57,109 nucleotides of DNA, taken from the NCBI GenBank assembly GCA_017621515.1, contig JAGASY010000032.1, positions 1 through 57,109 on the forward strand. The letters run 5' to 3'. Shown one piece after another: positions 1 through 8,229 of the stretch; the stretch's first letter is position 1, and each line of letters opens with the position of its first letter. Made by a program: the position numbers and the translations under genes. The notes under the pieces are model-generated. The model made no database searches. It was not told where the DNA came from and saw only the letters and a list, made by a program, of their open reading frames with translations. Source of the stretch: Bacteroidaceae bacterium. Lineage in GTDB: Bacteria; Bacteroidota; Bacteroidia; Bacteroidales; Bacteroidaceae.

Positions 1-250
1 ATAACAAGCATAGGAGAGGAGACCTTCTCTTACTGTTCCTCCCTCACCTCCATAGACCTCCCGTCAAGCGTAACAAGCATAGGAAAGGAGGTCTTCCAGT
101 ATTGCTCCTCCCTCACCTCCATAGACCTCCCGTCAAGCGTAACAAGCATAGGAGAGGGTGCCTTCTATCGTTGCTCCTCCCTCACCTCTATAAAAATTCC
201 CTCAAGCGTAACAAGCATAGGATACTGGGCCTTCGGTTATTGCTCCTCTC
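1..250 (+). repeat. 69-bp tandem DNA repeats encoding LRR_5 units
   Basis: The segment GTAACAAGCATAGGA recurs at about 67, 136 and 205 (a partial unit starts at base 1), each followed by a variable codon patch and a conserved TGCTCCTCCCTCACC stretch. Period is 69 bp, that is 23 codons. Identity between units is very high at DNA level, which points to recent duplication or gene conversion. Confidence 0.85.
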
Positions 251-561
251 TCACCACCGTTATCTGTAGAGCAGAGACAGTGCCGGAGATCGACAATAAT
301 GTGTTTTTTGGTATCCCACTAAGCGATGCCACACTCTATGTCCCTGCATCTGCCCTTGAAGACTACAAGGCCGCAGATCAATGGAGGGATTTCGGAACCA
401 TCCTCTCCCTTGACGACCCAGAGACAGGCATTGACACCCTGCCCGACATGGACAAGGAGGAAATCAATGCTCCGTTCTACACCCTCGGCGGTCTGCGCGT
501 GTCTGTTCCTGTGAAGGGCGGCATCTACATTCGCAACGGAAAGAAAGTGGTGGTGCGATAG
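1..561 (+). CDS. BspA-like leucine-rich repeat surface protein, 3' part
   Basis: The reading frame is open from the first base, so the N-terminus lies outside the window. The first ~85 residues are LRR_5 (BspA-type) repeats of 23 residues with the pattern SLTSIDLPSSVTSIGexaF. They are followed by a ~70-residue linker (VPEIDNNVFFGIP, ATLYVPASALEDYK), which is the usual cap after LRR_5 repeats in Bacteroidales. The last ~27 residues (YTLGGLRVSVPVKGG, IYIRNGKKVVVR) resemble the short C-terminal domain of many Bacteroidales secreted proteins and may be a type-IX-like sorting signal. Members of the family are surface or secreted adhesins. An internal GTG at 280 is not the start, because the frame continues upstream. 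Family call is firm; the exact ligand is unknown. Confidence 0.88.
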   Translation: MTSIGEETFSYCSSLTSIDLPSSVTSIGKEVFQYCSSLTSIDLPSSVTSIGEGAFYRCSSLTSIKIPSSVTSIGYWAFGYCSSLTTVICRAETVPEIDNNVFFGIPLSDATLYVPASALEDYKAADQWRDFGTILSLDDPETGIDTLPDMDKEEINAPFYTLGGLRVSVPVKGGIYIRNGKKVVVR

Positions 562-1006
562 GCCTCGCTCTCGCAAGTCGGGGTAAATCCGATAGCGGCG
601 CAGGTGACGGGCAGGGACCTGACTACACGTTCCCCCTCCGCACCGACAACCATGGAGGCTGAATGCCTCCGAGCAACAATATCTACGAGAGAGACCGCAA
701 GCACTTACCTGCTTTGCGGTCTCTCACTGTATTGACACGGGGGATACATCACGGGACCTCTTAGGAGTGTTTTGCCAATCATATAAATTACCCAATCTGT
801 AGAGATATTGCTTTGCGATGTTTGTTGATTATCAAATAATTACGTTAACGTGCCAAAGGCACGTCCCTACAAGTTCATGGTTTTGCAACACCCTTATACC
901 TTTTGATATCTTTTTGTCAAAACGAAAATGTTGATTTCAGCCTGTTTTGAACGGATACATCCTGTTCAAAACCACGGAGTAGTCATAGCCGGTCGAATCC
1001 GCTCGT
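562..1006. other. Intergenic region with hairpins, no gene seen
   Basis: The region lies between two convergent genes. It holds a strong hairpin at 689-725, a short palindrome at 848-864 (ACGTGCC AAA GGCACGT) and an inverted repeat at 945-971 (TTTTGAAC ... GTTCAAAA) just downstream of the membrane gene on the minus strand. No convincing coding frame was found. Confidence 0.6.
689..725 (+). terminator. Hairpin downstream of the LRR gene, possible terminator
   Basis: A perfect 12-bp stem (GAGAGACCGCAA at 689-700 against TTGCGGTCTCTC at 714-725) closes a 13-nt loop. It lies 128 bp after the stop codon. There is no T-tract after it, so intrinsic termination is only a possibility. Confidence 0.4.
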
Positions 1007-1474
1007 CTAATTCTTGCCATAAAAATATCTCGACAGCACTTTGTCCAATACCACAAAGAAGACAAAACAGAAGGCTATGGAAAATATCATGGAACCGTCT
1101 GCTGCAAAAATTCCGCTTGAGAACATCTTGCCGTATGCCGAAAAGTCCGGTAGTACGAAGTTAGAAAAATCAAGCGAAAACAGAAACAGGACAATGGCGG
1201 CGGTACTTACCACTGAAGCCGCCACATAACCCGCTATATGACTGCGACGCTGTTTGCGCGCCTGCTCCGCACTAATCCGTTCCATTGCCTTAAAAGTGAA
1301 ATTATGCGGAAACTTTGCCCTGTCTGCCACACTGCTCTCAAAGACATGCCTCAGTGCTGCATCTGCCTCACGTAAGTGTTCAAGCTGCTCTTTCTCTACA
1401 CCGGCATCGCCCTTGCTTCCTCTATGCAACGGCATCATCAAATTATGTCTTAATCTATCTGCTTTCATTTTCAA
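1007..1474 (-). CDS. Small two-TM membrane protein, possible anti-sigma partner
   Basis: A 155-residue protein with a charged cytosolic-looking N-terminal half (about 1-75) and two hydrophobic segments, near 79-103 (AGYVAASVVSTAAIVLFLF) and 128-147 (MIFSIAFCFVFFVVLDKVL). Its start overlaps the 3' end of the ECF sigma gene by 20 bp, so the two are translationally coupled. That position is typical for a gene that controls an ECF sigma factor, but no zinc-finger anti-sigma motif or FecR-like domain is visible. The anti-sigma role is inference from position; the membrane topology is read from the sequence. Confidence 0.65.
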   Translation of the reverse strand: MKMKADRLRHNLMMPLHRGSKGDAGVEKEQLEHLREADAALRHVFESSVADRAKFPHNFTFKAMERISAEQARKQRRSHIAGYVAASVVSTAAIVLFLFSLDFSNFVLPDFSAYGKMFSSGIFAADGSMIFSIAFCFVFFVVLDKVLSRYFYGKN

Positions 1475-2015
1475 GTCGTTTAATCAATACACACAAACGT
1501 TTCCGAACTCTGTAAAGCCGCACCGCCACGTTACTCTCTTTCAGAGACAGGATATAGGCAATATCCGATATGGAGCGGTTCTCATAATAAAACAAGGTAA
1601 GCAATGCCCGGTCGTCCGGGGGCAACAACTCAACAGCACGGTTCAGCGCGGAGATACGGTCATCGCTGTCGGCAGACAAGACTTCGTCTGCCATTCTGTC
1701 GGAAATATCGGCAAGCTGCGCCTCGTCAATGTCAACGACGACATCGCGCTTGCGCTTTCTCAGGAACTGTACGGCACAGTTGTAGGCAATCCGAGAGACC
1801 CATGTGGAGAATTCCGAGCGGAAGTCAAACGTACCGAGAGCGGTAAAAGCACGGATGAAAGCATCCTGCGTAATTTCCTCCGCGTCCAACTGAGCGGACA
1901 CAAGCCGCGCCACAAGGGCGAAGACTTGCGGACCATAGCGGTCGAGAAAGTAGCCGTACTCTTCTGCGTGTCCGCTTAGAATACGAACAATAAGCTGCCT
2001 TTCGTCTGTTTTCAT
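1455..2015 (-). CDS. ECF-type RNA polymerase sigma factor
   Basis: A 186-residue sigma-70 family protein of the extracytoplasmic-function class. Region 2 spans about 20-90 (LDAEEITQDAFIRAFTAL, then FSTWVSRIAYNCAVQFLRK), and region 4 spans about 128-178 with the helix-turn-helix ISDIAYILSLKESNVAVRLY. Length is normal for the class. It redirects RNA polymerase to a regulon that cannot be told from this window. The downstream gene overlaps it by 20 bp and is the likely regulator; the DUF6249 gene lies 200 bp upstream on the same strand. No upstream promoter of the TAnnTTTG type was seen, so it may be self-driven. Confidence 0.9.
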   Translation of the reverse strand: MKTDERQLIVRILSGHAEEYGYFLDRYGPQVFALVARLVSAQLDAEEITQDAFIRAFTALGTFDFRSEFSTWVSRIAYNCAVQFLRKRKRDVVVDIDEAQLADISDRMADEVLSADSDDRISALNRAVELLPPDDRALLTLFYYENRSISDIAYILSLKESNVAVRLYRVRKRLCVLIKRLENESR

Positions 2016-2177
2016 CTGTGATTCTATTGCGATAATATATCTCTACTTTATAGCTCCGGATACTTTTGCCGACTCGGAGGATACGAATCAAGCATAGCAT
2101 GAGTACGGAAATGCCATATTAGCTTTTCCGTCTCCGCACATCAGAATCCGAGAGATTCTTGTCTTGTCACCCAAACA

Positions 2178-2203
2178 GGCAGAAGAACTACCGCTCTTCT
2201 GCC
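2178..2203 (-). terminator. Hairpin between the DUF6249 and sigma genes
   Basis: A perfect 9-bp stem (GGCAGAAGA at 2178-2186 with TCTTCTGCC at 2195-2203) lies 12 bp after the DUF6249 stop codon on the minus strand. Only three T follow it, so it may be a weak terminator or an attenuator. Confidence 0.35.
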
Positions 2204-2214
2204 ATATCCACTTA

Positions 2215-2685
2215 CTACATGTCGTCCGACACCTTCTCCTCTGACAATTTCTCGTCCGACAATTTTTTCATGTCTTCCAGCATATCCTTACGATCCTGCA
2301 TCTCATGCTTGCGCTCCAGAACGTATGCTATGACAAATGCCACTCCTCCACACAAACAAACACAGGCTGTATATATAATGCTTGTCTCTTGATTTCCGTT
2401 TGAGGAAGAAACAGAGTCCACGAAGAATCCGGACAGAAGTCCTACACCGATGCCAGCCAACAGAAGTCCTATACGGAGACCGTAGTTGCGATGTACCTTC
2501 TGGAATATCCCCAAGTCGAAACGAGAGATGCGAGGTGGCAGGAACTTGCTTACATCACTCTCCTCACTGGGAACCATTTTTTCAATAAGCATCTTGCGCT
2601 CATCGCGACGCACGAAAAGTTCAAATACAAGATAAACGAACCAAAACACAATAAATGTGCAAAGAGGCGATACTAACCAATACAT
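2215..2685 (-). CDS. DUF6249-type membrane protein
   Basis: A 156-residue protein with three hydrophobic segments near 3-25, 69-90 and 103-124. The central part (NYGLRIGLLLAGIGVGLLSG) and the following YTACVCLCGGVAFVIAYVLE match my memory of the DUF6249 pattern, a family often found beside sigma-70-like genes in Bacteroidales. The C-terminal ~30 residues are charged and repetitive (KKLSDEKLSEEKVSDD) and probably helical. The next gene on the strand is the ECF sigma factor, 200 bp away across a hairpin, so the two may be separately expressed. Function is unknown. Confidence 0.7.
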   Translation of the reverse strand: MYWLVSPLCTFIVFWFVYLVFELFVRRDERKMLIEKMVPSEESDVSKFLPPRISRFDLGIFQKVHRNYGLRIGLLLAGIGVGLLSGFFVDSVSSSNGNQETSIIYTACVCLCGGVAFVIAYVLERKHEMQDRKDMLEDMKKLSDEKLSEEKVSDDM

Positions 2686-2955
2686 AATAACAATTTTTAT
2701 TTGTTCATACTTTTTTATTTGTCTCTACAATATTAGATGCTTTTCCCGATAAAATATTACATTTGCCGACATTTTTTTTACTTTATCAAATAATCATGAT
2801 TGGTTTCTCCATAGCTATATCAACATCACACCTTCTGAAAATTCTCCCCAATAACACAAAATCGTCAACAGAGATAAATAAAAAAAGGATAAAATGAATC
2901 TTAAATTCTCGACAATAAGGCTTAGTGACTAAGAGTTTGTTTTGAGATTTCTATT

Positions 2956-3864
2956 TTAATTACATTGTTTCGTATGATTTAATATTGCACCAATATAAAT
3001 ATGTGTATCACCAATTGTAGGAACCGCAAAATATACTCGACAACAATCGCGCACATCGTTAAAGATTTTTTTCCCGTTTATATGATTATATTTAAAATGT
3101 GCTTCACAGATTCTTTTTCCATCGGGAAAATTCATTGTCAGATATTTTCGCTTTGTATCTCCATTACCTTCAAACGAGGCATCCTCAATGTTATGATTTC
3201 TTGCAAAAACAGCTGGAAATTCTATACGACTTCCTTTATACTTATTTAGTTCTTGAATCATGTAAATATTCATACAATGCAAAATATGACAAATTTGAAT
3301 GCTATGAGTAGTCAGCACTTGTTTTGAATCTATCTGATAATCCTTAGAAAATACAAGATTTCTATAATATCGTTTACATTCGCTGTAAAATAAGTCATAC
3401 GTTCCGGGGAATTTACCCAATAAGAAACTTCTATATGAAAGCCAATCGTCATAGGTAGCCACCACACAATTCCCTTCTTTATAAGCATTCTCTTTTGATA
3501 ATACAACCTTGGCATTACACTCTGTTTCTGTTTGTTGAACAATCAGACTGTCAATTGTATTCCCAGAAATGTCCGTAGCCTCAAGATATCCTTGAGACAT
3601 AATCAAATAAAAAGTTTGTTCTAATTCGAAACTTTTACCAGTAGCATTTCCATAAAGAAGCTTACAGAATGTGGTGCCGTCGGAAAATATTGCGGTCTCA
3701 TTTAATTCCGTATAATTGGCATAAAATTGATTATCATCACGAAATCCTTCTCCCACTTTGTTTGTTAGGTCAGTAAACTTCGACATTCTTTCAATTACGT
3801 CACAATCAGAGTCTTTACCATTATAGGCAAAAGAACCTGAATATATGTACATATTCAAATTCAT
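2956..3864 (-). CDS. Uncharacterised protein, putative effector of an ATPase-linked module
   Basis: A 302-residue protein that I do not recognise as a named family. It overlaps the upstream ATPase gene by 4 bp, so it belongs to the same operon. The C-terminal part has a spaced polar pattern, E254-x-H256-x-K258, R276, then YIG at 290-292 and H297. This resembles the C-termini of many small proteins that accompany AAA ATPases in defence loci, but that link is from memory and is not proven. No signal peptide or membrane segment is visible. Base composition is markedly AT-rich compared with the flanking sigma and fimbrial genes. Could be a nuclease or nucleotide-targeting effector; a role outside defence is not excluded. 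Confidence 0.7.
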   Translation of the reverse strand: MNLNMYIYSGSFAYNGKDSDCDVIERMSKFTDLTNKVGEGFRDDNQFYANYTELNETAIFSDGTTFCKLLYGNATGKSFELEQTFYLIMSQGYLEATDISGNTIDSLIVQQTETECNAKVVLSKENAYKEGNCVVATYDDWLSYRSFLLGKFPGTYDLFYSECKRYYRNLVFSKDYQIDSKQVLTTHSIQICHILHCMNIYMIQELNKYKGSRIEFPAVFARNHNIEDASFEGNGDTKRKYLTMNFPDGKRICEAHFKYNHINGKKIFNDVRDCCRVYFAVPTIGDTHIYIGAILNHTKQCN

Positions 3865-4982
3865 TTTATTTTCTGCGATAACTGTAAGATTTCCATCAGT
3901 TGTTGTCTCTCTAAATCAAAGAAGCCAGATGGCCAATTCTTGATTAGCCCATTTTTCTCAATTTTAATTTCAGACACATTAAAATCTTCATCAAAAAAGT
4001 GAACAGAAATATTATCATTTATGATTGTTTTTTCTGGCTGAAGAGAATATAATCTGGCAGAATTGACAATATGTTCACTATGAGTCTCTATCATGAATTG
4101 AATTTCTTTGGTCGTATATTCACAAATCATTTCCATCAACTTTGCTTGTGCCTTGGGATGCAGATGAGCTTCTGGATTCTCAATAAATATAACACTTCCT
4201 TTTTTAGCCAATAATATGGTTATTATGATTGACAATATATAGCTATATCCAAATCCCATATTTATTGATTTAGCTTTTCTCTGCATTAAACTATTATTCT
4301 TCATGAATAACTGCAATGTACTTTCTGAATCTTTAATTTCAAATTCTGAGTTGCCAAGAATCTTATTAAACCACAGTCCTACTTCTTCAAGGATTGCTTT
4401 TTTATGCGAATCTAATACAGAAAGCCTATTTTCGCCCAAATTACCTAATGGATTGTAAATGTTTTCTTCTTTGTTTTCTTCATATAGGGTTGGACCTAAT
4501 CGTGATGCTGAAACATAATAAAAGTCAGAGAATATCTTGTTGATGTTATCTCTATTATAAGCTTGAAGAACAGGTTTTGCCCCCGATTTGTCTTCCGTCA
4601 AAGATTGGTTTTTACTAAAATAATCTTTCCCATTTATATTCAACTCACATATTTTGCCTTTCCATGGAGTATCTTTCTCATAACCTATGTTTAGATTTTC
4701 ACATTCAGGCTCATCAGTCTTAAAAGAAAACCTTATGATATTATCTGTTCCGTATGAACATAGAGCATCTTCAAACTGCGACAAATTAACATACGAGCCG
4801 TTTATGGACAATTCATCAATATTACCATTCTTTATAATGCTCTGTGACAACATCAACAAACTCTGGAATACTGTAGATTTCCCCCTCCCATTAACACCTG
4901 CAAATATATTCAAATTACTTAATCTAAAAGTTTTGCACTTGCAAAATACTTTAAAATTTTCTATACCAACTTCTGTTATCAT
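3861..4982 (-). CDS. AAA/ABC-type ATPase with DUF3696-like C-terminus
   Basis: A 373-residue P-loop ATPase of the SMC/ABC-like class used in OLD-type and related defence proteins. Walker A is GVNGRGKST at 29-37, an ABC-signature-like GFGYSYILS follows in the middle, and Walker B is SVIFIENPEAHLHP, with the switch motif IETHSEH after it. The last ~30 residues (IEKNGLIKNWPSGFFD) fit the DUF3696 tail. It overlaps the upstream Cas2-like gene and the downstream unknown gene by 4 bp each, which implies one transcript and probably one complex. It likely senses or loads on nucleic acid and gates the neighbouring protein; this last point is inference. Confidence 0.85.
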   Translation of the reverse strand: MITEVGIENFKVFCKCKTFRLSNLNIFAGVNGRGKSTVFQSLLMLSQSIIKNGNIDELSINGSYVNLSQFEDALCSYGTDNIIRFSFKTDEPECENLNIGYEKDTPWKGKICELNINGKDYFSKNQSLTEDKSGAKPVLQAYNRDNINKIFSDFYYVSASRLGPTLYEENKEENIYNPLGNLGENRLSVLDSHKKAILEEVGLWFNKILGNSEFEIKDSESTLQLFMKNNSLMQRKAKSINMGFGYSYILSIIITILLAKKGSVIFIENPEAHLHPKAQAKLMEMICEYTTKEIQFMIETHSEHIVNSARLYSLQPEKTIINDNISVHFFDEDFNVSEIKIEKNGLIKNWPSGFFDLERQQLMEILQLSQKIK

Positions 4983-5263
4983 TGAGTTAATGAATTATTT
5001 CTTTTTAGAAAATTAATTGTGTCAGAAGAAACCCATCCTGCAATATTATCATAGGATGTTGCACCTATTAACAAATTGTCCGAATCTTCGATTAGCGGCT
5101 TTAATCTGTTGTATATATCAGAATGTTTTAAATTAGAATAAACAAGCCACACATTAGTCATACATTGGCATGAATCAGAACCAATGCTCTTTATAGAATT
5201 ATAAAAAAGGGAATAATTCTTTTCTTTATTCCTTAACTCGTATGTGATATAATAGAGTGTCAT
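4979..5263 (-). CDS. Cas2-like (SinR-family) small protein
   Basis: A 94-residue protein with the layout of the Cas2/SinR-like ferredoxin-fold family: N-terminal strand MTLYYITYEL, a helix (YNSIKSIGS), a strand (TNVWLVYSN), a helix (YNRLKPLIEDSDNLLIGA) and a tail motif of the form D-x-x-A/G-W-V/L (DNIAGWVSSDTINFLK). No CRISPR array, Cas1 or other cas gene is in the window, so it is a stand-alone homologue. It heads the three-gene operon, and its stop overlaps the ATPase start by 4 bp. The leader upstream of the ATG is A-rich. Cas2-fold proteins include nucleases and toxins (VapD); activity here is unknown. Confidence 0.7.
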   Translation of the reverse strand: MTLYYITYELRNKEKNYSLFYNSIKSIGSDSCQCMTNVWLVYSNLKHSDIYNRLKPLIEDSDNLLIGATSYDNIAGWVSSDTINFLKRNNSLTQ

Positions 5264-5590
5264 TTGTAAGCTTTATTTATATAGTCTATACAATTCGCAA
5301 TAGCGATGCCTCAACCACTTATATAACCGGGCTATATTATTATTGTTTGCGAAATTAGTTATTTTATTTTAGATTAGAGTGTTTTTCTTATTTTTTATAA
5401 CAGAAATCCAATAAAAAATAAAAAAATAATTTATCCAAATCAATATCCAAAGCAATTTTTTCTACAATCTTATAAGGCTTTTCGCTTCAAAAAAAGCAAA
5501 CTGATATTTTTATAAATTGAATATCTTTAAATCAAGGGCAATTGGGAAAATAAACAACATAGGAACCTGTTGAGAAAACCCACCAAATTG

Positions 5591-6396
5591 CTTCAAAATA
5601 CTCCCTATAGCAAAATTTTTTATATATATTCTTTAACAAAATTGTTTTCTGACATAATGATGTTGATTCTTGTGTGTTTTGATTCTTATTGCATGTTTTT
5701 ATGTACTTATGCTGTCTTTTTGATTTTATCAAATGTTAAAATTTCAAGCCTTCTGGCACGCGTCAAAATGAAGTGTGCCGAACTTTTCTTGGAGAACGGG
5801 GATTCTACGAGCATTTCGTGAAGCCTCCGCAAAATGTGAAATAGTGTTTCGTTTTGGACCGTTCTTTTACATTAATTCACTCCCGGTGAAGAGTTTTTGG
5901 AAAAAAACTACTAAGTTTTCAAATTTTCAGCGCACTGTTTTTTTCTTCACAGCGCACTGCAATTTTTTTTGCAGCGCAGTGGAAATTTTCTCACTGTGCG
6001 CTGAAAAAATAAAAACAGTGCGTTGAAAATAAAAAAACACCGGGAAGCCGAAAAAAGAGCAGTTTGCATTGGTCGGAATGTTAAGAAGTGTATAATCAGT
6101 TGTTTTGAAAGTGTGTCTGAACATAAATTGAAAAGTGAGCGGATTTTGAGTGTGATTTTGGGGTAGAAACAGAAGGGTTGAATGTAACATGTTAGTAACC
6201 AACATGTTATCGAATATATTCAAAATCTTCAAAATTTTTCATCCAGCGCATTTTTTGAGTGTTTTCCGTAAAATGTATTTTGCTGATTATCAGCTATTTA
6301 TGTTTTAACCGAAAATTTTGTCTCTTTGCCGTCTGCAAAAAATCGGCTCAAATGTTAAATTTACATTTTGAGCGAAAATATCATTTTGTCATTTTA
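5591..6396 (+). repeat. Dispersed non-coding element, copy 1
   Basis: This sequence shares long blocks with three other places in the window. Blocks include TTCTTTTACATTAATTCACT and CTACTAAGTTTTCAAATTT (5869-5927), GTGAAATAGTGTTTCGTTTT (5836-5855), AAATGTTAAAATTTC, and TGACAAAATGATATTTTCGC on the opposite strand near its end. The order of blocks is conserved, so this is one element and not chance similarity. It encodes no plausible protein and I see no transposase or terminal repeat of a known insertion sequence. Confidence 0.8.
5928..6025. repeat. Array of five 10-bp near-palindromes at 22-bp period (copy 1)
   Basis: Sites start at 5928 (CAGCGCACTG), 5950 (CAGCGCACTG), 5972 (CAGCGCAGTG), 5994 (CTGTGCGCTG) and 6016 (CAGTGCGTTG). 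Each is 10 bp and each spacer is exactly 12 bp of A/T-rich sequence. The first two sites and the last two are in opposite orientation, so the array as a whole is an imperfect inverted repeat centred on site 3. Confidence 0.9.
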
Positions 6397-6601
6397 GAAG
6401 CTGTTTTAAAATGATTCGTTATAGTTATGTAGATGTCTTCGACGGAGGAGTCTGCCGAGAACACTCACTAATACATCCGCATACAACAACATGAGGAGCC
6501 TGTGAATACACCCTCCAAAGTATTCCACTCCCAAAAAAAACAAAATACTTTTTGACCACATTTTAAGCTTTATAGGACTCGGGTCTGTTATGGAAAGTCT
6601 A

Positions 6602-6609
6602 TATCTTTG
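6602..6609 (+). promoter_or_regulatory. Possible -7 box for the DUF3943 gene
   Basis: TATCTTTG fits the Bacteroidetes -7 consensus TAnnTTTG. A matching -33 TTG is not clear. Transcription would start near 6615, which favours the ATG at 6658 over ATGs at 6607 and 6619. Confidence 0.4.
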
Positions 6610-6657
6610 CAATCTCACATGAAAAATGAAAAAAATATAACACATGACACAACGCAC

Positions 6658-8229
6658 ATGAAACATCTATACTTTAATATAATATTCGCAGTGTCAGCCC
6701 TATGGCTATGCTCTATCCACTTATATGCACAAACAGAAACACAGCAGTCGGACAGTACGAAGTCCGTCAAGTTCATGGAACCGGAAGATTCCTTATGGTA
6801 TGACCCCATCAATGGCGACCATATACATCTGCAACGGCTGGCTTCTTACGACTCGCTCGTGTTTGTAAAGCCTAATGCACTGAAAGCTCTCGCCGTTGAC
6901 CTCGGCATCAATGTGGCAGTGCTTGCATGGGACTATTATGTGCAAGACCGTAGCTATGCCCGCATAAGTCGCAGCGTACTTGAAGACCACTTCAAGCGCG
7001 GATTCAACTGGGACAACGACAGCTTCGCCGGCAACCAGTTTGCACACCCATACCACGGCGGAATGTTCTACAATGCGGCGCGCGAACACGGACTGAGCTA
7101 TGGGGTGTCATTGCTCTATCCTATCATCGGAAGCGGCACATGGGAAATGCTTTGCGAAACCAACCGACCGGCGATGAACGACCTTATCTCCACCGGTATC
7201 GGAGGAGCTGCCATTGGCGAGGTCACTCACCGTGTGTCGGACATTTTCTTCGACGATTCGAAAATGGGCACGGAACGTGTCGTAAGGGAACTCCTCGGAA
7301 CGGTACTCAACCCTGTGAGAGGTGTCAAACGAATCTTATCGGGAGAAATGTGGAGAGTAAGCCGTTATCGCGGAAAACATATCATTCCGGAACCATACAC
7401 TTTCTCTGTCGGCACGGGAATGCGGCATTTCGCCACGAAAGACAAGCTCAAAGACGGAATAAGTTCACCGTACATAGAATTTAAATTCAACTATGGCGAC
7501 CGCTTCGACAATGTACACGAGAACCATCCATACGACTGGTTCAGCGTATCGCTCCTTGCCAACCTGTCAACTTCACAGCCTACTATCGGAGAAATGGACA
7601 TTGTCGGCAGAATTGCCAGCAAGCAGATTGAATGCAAACACAACTGGAATCTTGACATCGGGTTCTATCAGACAGTCAAATACATAGACCATTACGGCGA
7701 TGTGGAACCGAACAGCTGCAACGGCAATGACAATAATTATGCCATCATATCAGAAGCTGTCAGTTTCGGTGGTGGTTTGTATGCGGAGCATATCGGAAAA
7801 CGCACTTCTTTTACCAACGACTTCATACTGAGCGGCATTCTGTTCGGCGGATCGAACACCGACTATTATCCGTCGAGACGCTATAACTACTGCAGCGGAT
7901 TCAGCATACGCAACCACACACGATTTGCTCTCAACCAACATCTGACTGTCGGAAACAGTTTTTATTTCGCCAGACAATTTGTACCGGACGGATACACATC
8001 CGAAGAGCTGGAGCACAGAACGGAGTGCGGACTACCTATCAATAAGATGGGTGACAAAGGTTGTACATCCGTATTCATGAACCGCACTTATCTGAGCATC
8101 AACATCATCAAGAATCTAAGACTCGATATGGAACGCACGTATTTTTACCGACGTTCCCACCATTTCTATTTCCCGTCGGTGCATAAAAAGAGTTATGAAT
8201 ATAAAATGGGAGTTATCTATTCCATTTAG
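6658..8229 (+). CDS. DUF3943 domain outer-membrane/periplasmic protein
   Basis: A 523-residue protein when started at 6658. This start gives a classical signal peptide (MKHLYFNIIFAVSALWL, with cleavage after LYA before QTE) and follows the -7 box at 6602; the longer frame from 6607 would add 17 residues in front of it. The segment with AGNQFAHPYHGGMFYNAARE and the following YPIIGSGTWEMLCE are the hallmark of DUF3943. The C-terminal half is rich in alternating aromatic strands and ends in YKMGVIYSI, as in beta-barrel proteins. Function of the family is unknown. It is a single gene facing the fimbrial operon across a shared hairpin at 8228-8284. Confidence 0.85.
   Translation: MKHLYFNIIFAVSALWLCSIHLYAQTETQQSDSTKSVKFMEPEDSLWYDPINGDHIHLQRLASYDSLVFVKPNALKALAVDLGINVAVLAWDYYVQDRSYARISRSVLEDHFKRGFNWDNDSFAGNQFAHPYHGGMFYNAAREHGLSYGVSLLYPIIGSGTWEMLCETNRPAMNDLISTGIGGAAIGEVTHRVSDIFFDDSKMGTERVVRELLGTVLNPVRGVKRILSGEMWRVSRYRGKHIIPEPYTFSVGTGMRHFATKDKLKDGISSPYIEFKFNYGDRFDNVHENHPYDWFSVSLLANLSTSQPTIGEMDIVGRIASKQIECKHNWNLDIGFYQTVKYIDHYGDVEPNSCNGNDNNYAIISEAVSFGGGLYAEHIGKRTSFTNDFILSGILFGGSNTDYYPSRRYNYCSGFSIRNHTRFALNQHLTVGNSFYFARQFVPDGYTSEELEHRTECGLPINKMGDKGCTSVFMNRTYLSINIIKNLRLDMERTYFYRRSHHFYFPSVHKKSYEYKMGVIYSI

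Larger units (their letters stand above)
5264..6657. other. AT-rich intergenic region holding a dispersed repeat element
   Basis: About 1.4 kb without a supported gene. From 5264 to about 5590 it is very AT-rich with no clear promoter. From about 5591 to 6396 it contains copy 1 of the dispersed non-coding element, including the palindrome array at 5928-6025. After 6398 comes the short motif AGAAGCTGTTTTAAAA and then the DUF3943 promoter region. Short open frames here occur only inside the repeat and lack family features. Confidence 0.7.

Noticed and set aside
5570..6232. Several 80-100-codon frames between the Cas2-like and DUF3943 genes
   Set aside because: They lie in the dispersed repeat, are interrupted in the other copies, and translate the palindrome array.
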